Assembly (NCBI GenBank): GCA_029931535.1
Contig: JAQPZY010001695.1
Coordinates: 7,091,001 to 7,155,000 of the forward strand
Direction of reading: 5' to 3'
Source of the DNA: Margaritifera margaritifera
Taxonomy: Eukaryota; Mollusca; Bivalvia; Unionida; Margaritiferidae
Length of the DNA stretch: 64,000 nt
Positions 24,005 through 36,855 of this stretch are shown in pieces. Made by a program: the position numbers and the translations under genes. Position 1 is the stretch's first letter, and every line of letters begins with the position of its first letter. The notes under the pieces were generated by a model. That model was not told the origin of the DNA and ran no database searches. It worked only from the letters and a program-made list of their open reading frames with translations.

Positions 24005-24370
24005 ATGCAGCTAAAAGAAGCTAAATTGCAAGAACGTTTGCAAAACGATGAAATCAAAAGTGCTAAGTAATTTGGGCATTTAACAGATATAGAAAATAAC
24101 ATTGAGTCTAAAGCTAAAGAAAAGTTACCATTGGGTGAGAGATTAAATCAACGGTTTAAGGAAAAAGGTTTAATAATTGCCACTGTGTTCACAACTATTG
24201 GTATGATAGCAGCAACTCTTGGTCTAACCATAGCGAAACGTTTATCAGGAGGATGAGGTGGTAGTGATGGTGGTGGAGGTGGAGGTTGTCGTGGTGATTC
24301 ATTCATTGATAAAATGAAAAGAGGTATGAAAAATATTGCCAATTATTTGCCAATTATTTGTTTCAATTAG
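24005..24370 (+). pseudogene. Relic of a small membrane protein with a Gly-rich segment
   Basis: ATG at 24005 and stop at 24368-24370, with two internal stops (about 24068 and 24254). A charged N-terminal helix (KEAKLQERLQNDEIKSAK, then ENNIESKAKEKLPLGERLNQ) precedes a hydrophobic stretch LIIATVFTTIGMIAATLGLT, probably membrane-spanning, followed by GGSDGGGGGG. The layout recalls a helix-plus-membrane protein often seen in Polinton-like elements, but this is from memory of the pattern and not verified. Confidence 0.45.
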
Positions 24371-26110
24371 CTCAAAAAGCAACAGCAACATAGCCTGGTA
24401 TCAATGGCAGTGTAACAAGCTGGCAAGACAAAAGATTGCATTAAGTCTATTCAGTATAAAACAGACAATCTAGTTAGGGAATCAATCCAGACATATATTA
24501 TCATTGTGAATAATTATTTTTTGCCACACAGATTACGACCCATTTACCACTCGCAATTGAATTGTCAGAATTAGACTTCCTATATGACTCAAATTATCTT
24601 AAAAATGACGATATTTAATGCAGATTTCAATTCTCTCTGCAATTAAAAAACATTTCTGAGATATTATGTGACCTTTCGTCTGTCCTTCAGCCCGTACATC
24701 AATCCGTATGTCATGCTAACACAGACAGTTTGAGAAGAAAATTCACGAAACCTCGTGGAATGGTTCGTAAAGAAGTAGGCTGGGGCGACACGTATTTTGT
24801 TTCTAGCTTCATATCCCACCCCCACACCACTCCAATCCCCACAGATGGAGTCCAAATGTCAAATACATAATGGGTGCAATTACTGCTACAATAAAGACTG
24901 TATTCGTGTTATAGACTTTGTGTTTGGCCTGGTTACTACTGTAACCAAAACTTGTGAAATTCCTACATATGTGGACTACTAGCGACGACAGCAACCGCAT
25001 TTTTCACTATAAATGCAAGATTACTATTTTGACAGCACACATTATTTGGCCTGAAATATTCATTTGTGCATATCAATATCATATCGCTCAGATATAATAT
25101 GCTTTTAAAATGTAAAAAATACATTTTCAATGATAATTTACATATTATGATGTCAACAGAAATTTGAAATGCGCCCATTTGTTTCTTGAAATTAATACAT
25201 ACTTTTCGTACAGTATAATACAAACAGCAACAGTTCAAAGTTCAAGTTTGCCTATGGGATAAATTTTAATTGTTTTATGCCGTTTCCATAGCAACTAATT
25301 GTAATATAATTACGGGAAGAAACATTATGACCGTGCCAATACGGATATGACTTAGTAAGTGGACGTTATCTCTTCATATTTATTAGCTTTTAGCACCAAG
25401 AATTGAAACGTCGTTGCTTGAAAGATATTTGTGTCTTGTTTTAGAAATTGCAACAGCTAAAAAGAACGGTCAAAATCTGATCACTTAAAAGCTAAGCGAG
25501 ATGTGCATTCTTGACATACATGTTTCAAATGACTAAATTATTGATTAGTACTATTATGTGTCAATTTTTTAGAGCAATGTCAATCCTATGACAATCAAAT
25601 AATAATTGGAGAATTGGTGTCCCATAATAATAATTGTAACTGCATTATCAACATACAATCAACAGTATTGTATCAAAACTGTCGTACGCCAGCAACACTG
25701 GAAAATAGGATATTTATTATTTTAAAGGCATTGCCTTGATTCGAATCCAACTCATTGATAAAAAAATAAATGTATGGCTCGATGGCCGGGTCTGTCTAAA
25801 TCTTTTATGAACTTCTCTTCTTATTAAGAACACTTACCCTGGGGATGGAGGGAGTGGTGTAGATTTTTGGGATCAGTAAATATAATATTCTTTGTGGCAA
25901 GTACACTTTTCAAAACCCCTTACCCGTAACCTGTATTTTAGGAAATACAATATTCCTGAGCACTCCAGCTTTCTTAGCAACGATGCAAAACCAAATGCTT
26001 TAGATACATTAGAAAGATCCGTCATTAAAAAGTATATCTACAATATCGTCATGTCTTTTCTGATTCCCATCGTGGCTATCTTGTTTTGGATAATAGTGAT
26101 CAGGACATGT
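24371..26110. other. AT-rich stretch, no gene seen
   Basis: Short frames without motifs. Its first few hundred bases may be more of the Polinton relic; 24660-24850 is slightly richer in GC but carries no recognised protein. Confidence 0.4.
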
Positions 26111-26559
26111 TCATTGTTCAATACATGTGAAGCTGGCTGATACACTTTGGTACTTTTCGCCACAACAGTTCACAGTACGGGCAATACATGAGTGTGAGAC
26201 CTGTGGTGCAAGGTCCTTAGTAAACACATTTGCTTTAAGTTGGTTGTCGTTTCCTAGGACTCATCCACTACCCACTGGACTTTGCAGAGTTGGGCGAGTG
26301 ATTTGGCTATTGCACTAAATGGTGCACTGGCAGCGTGCTCGCAGAAATGCTGCTTGAATGCATCTTCCAATCTTCCATGGAAGACATACTGCTGCATCTA
26401 GTTTTAACTGCCCAAGCAGTATCAAAAGTAGATAAATGCAAAAATGATTTATTCTACGATGAGCGTTACCACAATTTTTTTAAAAGTACACAATGCCTAT
26501 TGTTTCATGGCCTATTAATGCGTGTACGGCTGAAAGATTCCGGTAAACTACATTTTCCA

Positions 26560-27345
26560 ATTTTCCAGCAATTGTTTTAATTAGGATGAATCATTTTCAA
26601 TTGATGGTTTTCTTCCCTGGAGGCCAGTCTGCACGAAGACTTCTTTAGTGAGCTGTCCTCTGCTGAAGTAAAACAGAAGGAGGACAAGGACGTCAGTGTC
26701 ATCGCATCGAAAAACCATGTTTAGGTCGCTGAACTGTCAGCTGGTCTTGCTCATGGATTATTCATCATGAAAAAAGGACGAGAGATAATTGCCAGCTCGT
26801 GTACTTGTACAATGTATTGCGCCAGAAGGCGACGGATTGCTACAGGTAACTTTTGTTATCGCATCGATTGGATTTGGTTTTGTTGGGTTTAACGCCATAT
26901 TTAAGCACATGATAGGTTATACATGACGACCAGTATATTTTGGTGGAGGAAGAACCCGGGAAGACCCCGCAAAGAACCATCAGCCCACGGGAAGCTACTG
27001 GAAAGCTTTCTCACATACCCACGTTGGTCCAGCTGAGATTCGGACTCACACGGATAGAGATGATATGTTTGAGTGATCTGTAAAGGCGAGCGCCTTAGAC
27101 CACTCGGCCACATGGGGCCCCTTTATCACATCGAATAACCAGCCTGCTGTGCAATGGGGATGAATCAATAGCACGTGAAAGCATTCTGGTATCGGCTTCT
27201 TTTTGCACTGAAGGTAAGGTAGGCGAGTCTGTAACGTATACTGTAACGTAAATAACGTATACTGTAACGTAAATAACGTATACTGCTAAATCTTCTTGTT
27301 TCCAACATGAATCAGCAAACAGAGTCGCTGACAACTATCAAATGT
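26560..27345 (-). pseudogene. Transposon-associated gene relic (EADTR / DDTDVLVLL type), split by a SINE
   Basis: Minus-strand reading gives PSVQKEADTRMLSRAIDSS and HSRLVIRCD (about 27125-27215), then, past two insertions, FRCDDTDVLVLLLFYFSRGQ and TKEVFVQTGLQGRK (about 26612-26725). The EADTR and DDTDVLVLL blocks occur together in a large family of uncharacterised proteins abundant in mollusc, cnidarian and other animal genomes and usually repeat-associated. Stops follow after 26610 and the upstream part to about 28070 cannot be read with confidence. A tandem GTAACGTAAATAACGTATACT triplet at about 27234-27292 expanded inside the frame. Function of the family is unknown to me. Confidence 0.6.
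26868..27122 (-). mobile_element. tRNA-derived SINE (Leu/Ser-like head), minus strand
   Basis: On the minus strand it starts with GGCCCCATGTGGCCGAGTGG and TCTAAGGCGCTCGCC, a typical A-box region, followed by a B-box-like GAGTCCGAATCTC. The body continues to a tail with ATATGGCGTTAAACCC. It is flanked by TTATCGCATCGA (26856-26867) and TTATCACATCGA (27123-27134), a 12-bp target-site duplication with one mismatch. It interrupts the EADTR-type gene relic. Confidence 0.85.
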
Positions 27346-28443
27346 AGTTCAAAATCAGCCTTCCGTTCTGCTCTCAGGAATTATAGGGGGATATGTATTG
27401 CATCAAGGGCGCTTGCCTAGTAGGTAAATGGTGATGCCTAAGGAAATATAGCATCTTTGAATTCTTTTTGGATTTTTGAAGTGCCAGACAGCTCATTCGA
27501 TAGTTGCTGGCACAAAGTTTGAGCTAAAACTGCCTTCGGACTTGATGGTATACTGCAAATCTGTAAGTACCAATATCAAATCATCGGTCTGCACTCTGGT
27601 ATCTACTGTTTCAAGCAACAGCCTATACCAGGCGTCTGTCGTTAATTCGATGTTTTGTATCTCTTTAACCGAGTGATTACCTTACAGCACAAGCATAAAA
27701 GTAGCCTTTGCAAACACATCGGACTGAACAGGTTCGCAATTTATGTCTGAAAATATATCATCAGCAGCTGCATGTCTCCGAGTTCTAGCCAACCATTTGC
27801 TCTTGTTGCGCCAGCAAAATTGACCCAAACCTTGCAGTAGATCCAAAGGTCAGCTGTGACTTGAACATGTGACTGACCAAGTTTGGTAGCAGTTGCAACT
27901 TGCCGCAGTAGAGTAGATTTTAAACGGACTTGTTGGTGAAGAACAACCAACGGCCAATATCTCATCACTGTAACAGTGTGCTGTCAACTGAACCAAGACC
28001 ATGCTGGAACAAGTAGTTCTGACTGTTGATGTTGCGGAGGATATCTGTCTTCTCTGCTACTACAAAGCTCAAAGTATTGTAAATAATATTTTGTTCTAAA
28101 TTACAAAAATACCTTCTTTTGCATATACGTTACCATTGTGCCACAAAAAGGAAGCTCGGGTGTTTTTGTCATAGTCGTATCTAGATTATTCCATAAATTT
28201 CTTTCAGATATATTACTCAGCATTTGAAGTGAAAATTTCCAATTACTGTGATGGCTTAGAACACACGTGTTTAAGACTTTTGCAAGTTTGGTTTTCACTA
28301 TGGTAACCGGGCCGATTTAAAAGTCAATAACATAAATACCATTTCCAAAAACTATCAATTTCGTATTGCTGAAACAATTATCTTGAAAATTGTATAGGTT
28401 GTACAATTTTCTAAAGCTGCTCTAACTGTTTTTGAATGATATC
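27346..28443. other. Moderate-GC stretch, probably part of the split gene relic
   Basis: Less AT-rich than the flanks and with several minus-strand open pieces (27741-27968 is the longest, 75 codons) but no motif I can name. It may be the upstream part of the relic at 26.6-27.3 kb. Confidence 0.3.
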
Positions 28444-28503
<60 letters not shown>

Positions 28504-28534
28504 ATATATATAGATATAGATATATATATATATA
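28444..28534. repeat. (TA)n microsatellite with GATA/TCTA interruption
   Basis: Alternating TA with a short TCTATATATATAGATATAGA interruption near 28501-28520. Confidence 0.97.
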
Positions 28535-29412
<878 letters not shown>

Positions 29413-29668
29413 ATGTAGCGCAGAATGCTCTCACAGTCTCAGACATACTATACTAATGTAGCGTGGAATACTCTCACAGTCTCAGACATACTATACTAAT
29501 GTAGCGTAGAATTCTCTCACAGTCTCAGACATACTATACTAATGTAGCGTAGAATACTCTCACAGTCTCAGACATACTATACTAATGTAGCGTAGAATAC
29601 TCTCAGTCTCAGACATACTATCCTAATGTAGCGTAGAATACTCTCACAGTCTCAGACATACTATACTA
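29413..29668 (+). repeat. Minisatellite, 43-bp unit, 6 copies
   Basis: The unit contains TGTAGCGTAGAATACTCTCA, CAGTCTCAGACATACTATAC and TAA; one copy lacks the ACA after CTC. Confidence 0.95.
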
Positions 29669-30174
29669 AATGACGTCAGTCCTAAGATTTATTAATACCT
29701 CCCGTAATACCTTATACATATTAACTGGAATGTTGCTTCCATCATATGTTATACTCACAACATCAAACTATACGATTTATTAAACACAACATAGCACTGA
29801 GCTTATTTTAAAGAAAGAACCCCTCCCCCCCCCCGCCGAAAAAAAAAAAAGGCTATTAATAAACATATATTTAATATTTAAACAAAATTGATACATATAA
29901 ATTGCAGTGACAATTACATGTACTTACAAACAGCCTTCACTTGCAAATCATTAACAAGAACTATTACATGACATTTCTTTTTTTAACATTATTGAGGCAG
30001 GTTGTTTTCAATTTAATCCATTACACAGTGTGACCTCCGCTGCTGTGATAATTAGGAAAGATAAATCTTACGATAAACTTCTTCCGAACATGTTTGATTA
30101 AAAAAGGGAAGATGAGTGCATCTCTGTGATACTTTATATCTGATATAAAGGTATAGATTAGTATCAAGGCTGTT

Positions 30175-30175
<1 letters not shown>
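29669..30175. other. AT-rich stretch, no gene seen
   Basis: C-run and A-run near 29820-29850; no coding signal. Confidence 0.4.

Positions 30176-30176
<1 letters not shown>

Positions 30177-30249
<73 letters not shown>
30177..30249. repeat. (AT)n microsatellite
   Basis: About 73 bp of alternating AT. Confidence 0.98.
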
Positions 30250-30252
<3 letters not shown>

Positions 30253-30736
30253 TTTGTATGTTCAAAGAGATTTCACCGGAATATTATTCATTTTTCATAA
30301 ACATGTTAATATAATTTTTGAAATATTATACTGCAAATATTCCCAGTGCTACTGCAGAGATCCGGTAGACTCTATACTGGAATGAAAAAAAAAATATGAG
30401 CAGATTGAGAAAAAAAAAACGTTTATCAAAACATTAACATTCAAACAAAGATTATTGCAAAGAGAAACTAGTGATTGTGGTCAGAATGATAACATATATG
30501 GTATCACCTTTTACATAATCAATAGCTGATTGAGTTGGACAAAAAGAGTGGAAAGTTTTCTCAAGTAGGAATGCATGATATCTTTGATTCAAAATCATAT
30601 TACCACCATTGTTGTTGAACATGCATTCATCTTTCTATAACTGACCAATGCGTTTTATCTTATTGCAATCATCAAAATGGAAACGAAACTGAGTTTTCTT
30701 TCAATATAGTTTTTTTCCTTTACAAAGTAAAGATAC
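30250..30736. other. Stretch without recognised features
   Basis: AT-rich, nothing recognised. Confidence 0.4.
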
Positions 30737-31003
30737 TTCTAGGAAACAAAAATTCAATTGGGGAGAGCCTTAATCTGCAAGTGTTAACCACTTAATGACT
30801 GTTGATAATTGATCAGAGAAACTCTAGCTATAGAAATGTCATGGGAGATTCCTTCACTTAGAAATATCAGATGTAATTGTTTTATAGATGATTATTGGAA
30901 TCAGTCAATTGCATCAGATATCTAATTCCACATCAAATGTATGGTTGTTTTGTTGGGGGGGGGGGGGGGGTCGGGAATGGAATAAAGGTCTTGCTACAAA
31001 CAA
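30737..31003 (+). repeat. Duplicated segment, copy A (partial, about 265 bp)
   Basis: Begins TTCTAGGAAACAAAAATTCA and runs through TGTTGATAATTGATCAGAGA and CATCAGATATCTAATTCCAC to a G-run at about 30954-30970. It matches the first quarter of copies B and C. A and B lie in direct tandem, almost end to end. Confidence 0.92.
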
Positions 31004-31011
31004 ATGTTCAC

Positions 31012-32120
31012 TTCTAGGAAACAAAAATTCAATTAGGGAGAGCCTTAATGTGCAAGTGTTAACAACTTAATGACTGTTGATAATTGATCAGAGAAACTCT
31101 AGCTATAGAAATGTCATGGGAGATTCCTTCACTTAAAAATATCAGATGGAATAGTTTTATAGATGATTATTGGAATCAGTCAGTTGCATCAGATATCTAA
31201 TTCTACATCAAATGTATGGTTGTTTTGTTAGGGTGGGGGGAGATGGGGATAAAGGGCTTGCTACATTTTGTAAATAGTGGTAAACTAAATACCAGATAAT
31301 AGGTATAGATATCGAGGCTTAATTATACAAAATATTTATCTAAATATTTGGCGTCCATAGCAAAGGCATTTAAGTTGAATTATTGATCAAACGTACGTAA
31401 TAAACATGAATTGTTTTGTTTTTCATCAACATGCTCTTGAAATAAGCATAACAAGGTTATACAGTGTCATAAAATTGATTCATTTTAATTATAGGCAGCG
31501 AACAGTGTAAACAATAAACATCGATTAAATTAATATTTATTGTTAACAACTAATATTCTTTAAATAAAAATGATCTGATTCCATCACGGATACCACCTTA
31601 CAAAATAATTAACACTACATTCGTCGATAATTTATTTCATCTTCTCAATAATAGATCATTACTATGATGCACTATGCACTTTTATAATTAACAGAAAGTT
31701 GGTAATTGCTTCGCACATATTTCGAACTAACATGTTTTCCATCGAATTGTCAGTGTCATTATTTAAAATACGTAACAAGTCCCTGTAAAAAAAAGAAAGC
31801 AAAAAATGGTAGTACATTTTGTACTTGACGCTATGAATCGAAAGTTCGATTACATTTCCTTCTCGTGCTCCATTCGGAGCATTAAGAAAACGTTTGATTA
31901 CATTTCCTTCTCATGCTCCATTCAGAGCACTAATAAAAATTTCGATTACATTTACTTCTCATACTCCATTCAGAGCACTGATAAAACGTTTGATTACATT
32001 TCCTTCTCATGCTCCTTACGTTGTACTACTAAAAAAGCTTGTAATCTGTTTGAGTAATCTGTAGGTAATAAATGGCAATGCTTTGTCTTTTCATTAACCT
32101 GTCAGTGTTCTTTGAAATCT
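31012..32120 (+). repeat. Duplicated segment, copy B (about 1.1 kb) with 48-bp minisatellite
   Basis: Matches copy C along its length, including ATTTGGCGTCCATAGCAAAG, AGGCAGCGAAC and ATCATTACTATGATGCACTA. It carries four units (31845-32030) of a 48-bp minisatellite (TTCGATTACATTTCCTTCTC, ATGCTCCATTCAGAGCACTA, ATAAAAAG). An 83-codon frame (31806-32057) runs through the array with a 16-residue period. Confidence 0.95.
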
Positions 32121-33189
32121 ACATTACACACATATTTTGCTGGAAAATTTACGACTTATCTTGATGTTGAATGGATATTTCGCCTCATTCATGGAGACTG
32201 TAAGTCATAATATCAAATCTGTATTTTGTATATGCCATGTTTCCTTTAATTTTTACTTTAGGGGGTCTAGAACATTGACACAGAAAACAAGAAACTTCAA
32301 GATAGGACTTATTCAATGATGATTCATGGGAATATTTTATTGGGAAAAATGTATTCACGTCGTTACGACGCTTTTCATGCATTCAGTAACTTATAATGCC
32401 TCTTCTATCCTGACATTCATTAATTCAGCAGATTCGACTTATTCGTTCATAACTATTGTGAATTCACTTTTTTTCACAGAGTAACGATTTTCGTGAATTT
32501 TGTGGTTTCTACTAGGCACAAGATTTTATACCCAAGGAAAAAAAAATTTAGTTTGAAGAAAATAAATCCCTTCCTTCTTCAATGGCATATCAATCAATTT
32601 ATGTACCAAAAAAAAAATGTCAGTTTGTGCAAAACTTCAAATACAGATATCCACGAAAACAAGTGAATTCACCGTATTTGACGCATACTAACTTAGTTCC
32701 ATTTTTTATTAGAAAGAGCTGTAATTCTAGTGTACGGCATATTCGATCGGTAGTTCGTGTCTCACACTTTCCAGCGCTTTCCATCTACTCTTCTTACTGA
32801 ATACTGACTGTTGGATTAACTGGAACATCGCTCGGCCATTTCCATTAAGTCGAGAAATAACCTCGGATGTAATTTTAGGAATACACATAAATTTGATAGG
32901 TTTGGTGACTCGCCTCCAACGGAGTGTATCACATATATTGCCACAGAAATGGCTGACGGTATTCAGATCATGACTTTGTCCCCTTCCGCCACCATATTGT
33001 GCAATGTAAACAAAAGTAGTTCCAAATATCGTTCTCAGTGGCGGCGAATTACATCAAAGATTTTATCCCCGGCTTGACAGAAAAGGCAGAGGATGTTCCG
33101 ATTGGCTGTTGGATGTGTGGGTGATTCACATGCCGATATCTATCAATATTGTGAAGCCTGGACTTTCTCTGGAAGAGCAGTATATGACG
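32121..33189. other. Stretch between repeats, no gene seen
   Basis: 32820-33180 is less AT-rich than its flanks but has no recognisable protein or RNA. Confidence 0.4.
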
Positions 33190-33297
33190 AGTCAGTCAGT
33201 CACCCACGATGAATTTATTGGGCTCTTTGATCTTGTATTTACATTGAATTCACTATAACTTCAAAGAAAGTGAATAGACGTTGGAAATAAGTTATAA

Positions 33298-34030
33298 TGT
33301 CTCTTTGAATGGGGCGTACAAATGTGGCCGTATCCATGTATCAACTGCGGGTTTCACGTGCCATTGATGTCCGGGTGCGTTCTTATACTGATCCCATTCT
33401 GGGCCTCAAGCAAAAAGACTTGGCATCGCGAATCTCGTGTGTACTGGGTACAAGTAGCAATCTCATTATGTTCTCCATTCTTAAAAGAAGTGCGAAACAT
33501 TACGAGGAGATACGTGATACGTGTTCATTTGACCCAGTGCATCTTATTCAGTCGAAGAGAAAGGAGTAATAATACAAGCAGAGGGGTTTTTTTTAATTCT
33601 TCTGCTCTACGTGTACAATAACCGCTGTGTAATCTAAAGTACGATTTCGAATCTGTATAACTACACGTAATTGTCTGTCAAATATTTGATATATGCTGAA
33701 CTGATCAAGAATAACAGCTATTATGCTCAACAACTTACTAAAATTAGTTATTTTCCATGAATACATATTCACAGTTGGCTCTCGAGTGAGACGCTTATGT
33801 ACATGGAAGAAGTTACATACATCAGCTAATCGGAAACGCTCGTGCCACCCAAAAATTATTAAGTAAAGCAAGCATATAGGATCGGTGCCTTCGCCAGGGA
33901 AATTTTTAATCTTATATTAAAATTTCAAAGTTATTTTTATGTAAGAATTCGCCGAATCCGCTGGGTGTGAAAACCTTGCCCTTTAGCTTCCCACCCCCAC
34001 CCCTAATCAGGATTCGGTGAACATTTACAC
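33298..34030 (+). repeat. Dispersed repeat copy 2 (partner at 12747-13473)
   Basis: Collinear with the first copy through GGCCGTATCCATGTATCAAC, GTAATTGTCTGTCAAATATT, ATATTCACAGTTGGCTCTCG, ACATCAGCTAATC, TCTTATATTAAAATTTCAAA and TTATTTTTATGTAAGAATTC. It ends with an inverted repeat AATTCGCCGAATCC / GGATTCGGTGAA around 33946-34024. It directly abuts segment copy C. Possibly extends left to 33190. Confidence 0.75.
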
Positions 34031-34040
34031 CAGAAAAAAA

Positions 34041-35240
34041 AAAATTCGATTGGGGAAGCTTTAATGTGCAAGTGTTAACAACTTAATGACTGTTGATAAT
34101 TGATCAGAGAAACTCTAGCTATAGAAATGTCATGGGAGATTCCTTCACTTAGAAGTATCAGATGGAATTGCTTTATAGATGATTATTGGAATCAGTCAAT
34201 TGCGTCAGATATCTAATTCCACATCAAATGCATGGTTGTTTTGTTGGGGGGGGGGGAGGATGGGGATGGAGATAAAGGCCTTGCTACATTTTGTAAATAG
34301 TGGTAAACTAAATACCAGATAATAGGTATAGATTGAGGTTTAATTATACAAAATATTTATCTAAATATTTGGCGTCCATAGCAAAGACAATTAAGTTGAA
34401 TTATTGATCAAACGTACGTAATAAACATGAATCTGTTGTTTTTCATCAACATGCTCTTGTCTTGAAAAAAGTATAACAAGGTAATACAGTGTCATAAAAT
34501 GGATTCATTTTAATTATAGGCAGCGAACTGTGTAAGCAATAAATATCGATTAAATTAACATGTATTGTTAACAATTAATATTCTTTAAATAAAAATGATC
34601 TGATTCCATCACAGACACCACATTACAAAATAATTAACACCACATTCGTCGATAATTTGTTTCATCTTCTCAATAATAGATCATTACTATGATGCACTAT
34701 GCACTTTTATAATTAACAGAAAGTTGGTAATTGTTTCGCACATATTTCGAGCTAGCATGTTTTTTCCATCGAATTGTCAGTGTCATTATTTAACATACGT
34801 AACAAGTCCCTGTAAAAAAAAGCAAAAAATGGTAGTACATTTTGTACTTGACGCTATGAATCGAAAGTTCGATTACATTTCCTTCTCATGCTCCATTCAG
34901 AGCACTAATAAAAAGTTCGATTACATTTCCTTCTCATACTCCATTCAGAGTACTAATAAAAAGTTCGATTACGTTTCCTTCTCATGCTCCATTCAGAGCA
35001 CTAATAAAAAGTTCGATTACATTTCCTTCTCATGCTCCATTCAGAGCACTAATGAAAAGTTCGATTACATTTCCTTCTCATGCTCCATTCAGAGCACTAA
35101 TAAACAGTTTGATTACATTTCCTTCTCATGCTCCTTACAGAGTACTACTGGAAAGGCTTGTAATCAGTTTAAGTAATCTGTAGGTAATAAAGGGCAATGC
35201 AATGTATATTCATTACCTAACGGTGTTCTTAAAACTTCAT
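34041..35240 (+). repeat. Duplicated segment, copy C (about 1.2 kb) with expanded 48-bp minisatellite
   Basis: Same order as copy B with roughly one difference every 15-20 bases, but with six to seven 48-bp units (34868-35150) instead of four. The through-frame (34724-35176) reads a repeating FDYISFSCSIQSTNKK. Left end meets the dispersed repeat at 34030. Confidence 0.95.
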
Positions 35241-35566
35241 TATATAGAAAACACGTAACCAAATGTCTGTAATTACTTTTTGTTCGCGTGGAAACCAACG
35301 TTATGACTGCTACTATGAATGCAAATTATCAGATTTGTGCATTAAACTATTGACTTTGATTGTATGTGCAATTTCTTTTAATCATGATTTTAAAGATATG
35401 TTCATTATTTACATACAACACCATAACTTTAGATTCGTGCGTTTTTGTTTTTTTTTTTTTTTTTGTTTTTCCATCAAGTAGGAAAAAGGGAAAAAACTGA
35501 TGCCACACCTCCGCAATGCGCAGTGTTTGATGTGAAGTTATACGCGGATCGACAGGCCTGTATTCT

Positions 35567-35622
<56 letters not shown>

Positions 35623-36573
35623 CAAGGAGAAGTTTGCATAAATTGCACTTTATACACGTAAATATGCTGATAATCTATACATAAACCTCATTTCCTTTTA
35701 ATGAAAATGTATGCATCTCGTGGTATATCAAAGATTGAGCGTAAATAATATAAATATATTTTACTCAGATATTATATTTATAGCACATACAAATGCACAT
35801 ACTTCCATTTTCAATCGATTTAAGACTGAATACAAAAATCTGTGTATTGACCAAGGGAGTTAATCCTGTACACCCCTGAAGAGTGTGTCCGTTACAAAAT
35901 GCAATTATGTAGCTATAATCAATCTTGTTAGAAATTTATAATTTGCCTTTTTTATGAACTTATGTTTTCATTCATATCGATTAACTAAAGAAAAGAGACG
36001 CTCGAGATTCACAAGTTAAGGTTAGTTTAAATAAAGAAAGTACAAACAATATATGCCTAGCATTGCGAACATTGAAAAAGAGCAAATCGATCCCCGTCGA
36101 GTACATCGAAACAAAAGGGGAATAGGCCAAGCGAAATGGCGAACAAAACAATAGATAATTCAGACATTTCAATTTATTTACAGTTGGTCATCATGCTTGA
36201 GTTACTATTGCTAATGACCATAACACTATTTGTATCTCTCTGTCTCTGCCTCTCTTGGTTGTTTAGTTTGCCTGTCAGATTTACCATCAGAGAGCGAGAG
36301 AGAGAGAGAGAGAGAAATACACACACTCAGATACACACAACAGAGACAGAAAGAGAGAGGGAGATATTTGGAACCATCTAAGTTACACTGACAGGGTCCT
36401 GAATTTGAGCCGGTCCCAAGTTCGGGACATATTTGTTTACTTCCTTTATCACATAGCTGGTACACTTTACACCTAGTGTTTGCGGTTTTTTTTTTTTTTT
36501 TTTTTTTTTATGTCAACACGTTAATATATCCCTTTCTGTGAATATGATTTTTCCCAAGTACTTCAATGAACAG
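35241..36573. other. Microsatellite-bearing stretch, no gene seen
   Basis: Contains (T)n at about 35447-35463, (GA)n at 35571-35618, (GA)n at about 36290-36317 followed by ACACACA, and a T-run at 36485-36509. Open frames through the GA tracts are repeat artefacts. Confidence 0.5.
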
Positions 36574-36775
36574 GGCAGCCGCGGTAGTTCAGTTTGTTGT
36601 GCGGTGGACTTGTAATTCAAGGGTCACGGGATTGATACCTGCCCATACCATCCAGGGTCGGCTGCCTCGGAGTGTCCTTGGGAAAGGCACTTAGCACCCA
36701 TTTCCTCGGCATAATATAGCTAATAATGTGTTAAAAGTGCCGTTAAAAAAATAAAAAATAAGAAATAAAAAATAA
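36574..36775 (+). mobile_element. tRNA-Thr-related SINE, copy 1
   Basis: The head GCAGCCGCGGTAGTTCAGTT holds an A box (36585-36596); GGACTTGTAATTCAAGGG gives an anticodon loop reading TGT (Thr), and the B box GGATTGATACC is at 36629-36639. The body contains GAGTGTCCTTGGGAAAGGCA and TCGGCATAATATAGCTAATA, ending AAAAGTGCCGTTAAA and an A-rich tail. The second copy at 63132 shares head, body and tail. Target duplication not resolved because of the A-rich end. Confidence 0.85.
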
Positions 36776-36807
36776 ATTTAACAAAAGAATATAAATAGGA
36801 GAAATAA

Positions 36808-36855
36808 ACATAGACTAGGTGTACATAGACTAGGTGTACGTAGACTAGGTGTACA
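36808..36855 (+). repeat. Tandem repeat, 15-bp unit, 3 copies
   Basis: ACATAGACTAGGTGT repeated three times, the last with CGTAG in place of CATAG. Confidence 0.9.

Larger units (their letters stand above)
19361..24370. mobile_element. Decayed Polinton (Maverick) DNA transposon, partial
   Basis: A retroviral-type integrase with chromodomain, the N-terminal part of a family-B DNA polymerase and several accessory frames lie together in 5 kb of very AT-rich DNA. That gene pair on one element is diagnostic of Polintons and their adintovirus relatives. Complete elements are usually about 15-20 kb with long terminal inverted repeats, an adenovirus-type protease, a packaging ATPase and capsid genes; none of those was recognised here. 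Stops and frameshifts break every piece. No terminal inverted repeats were seen, so boundaries are where motifs begin and end. Confidence 0.8.
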
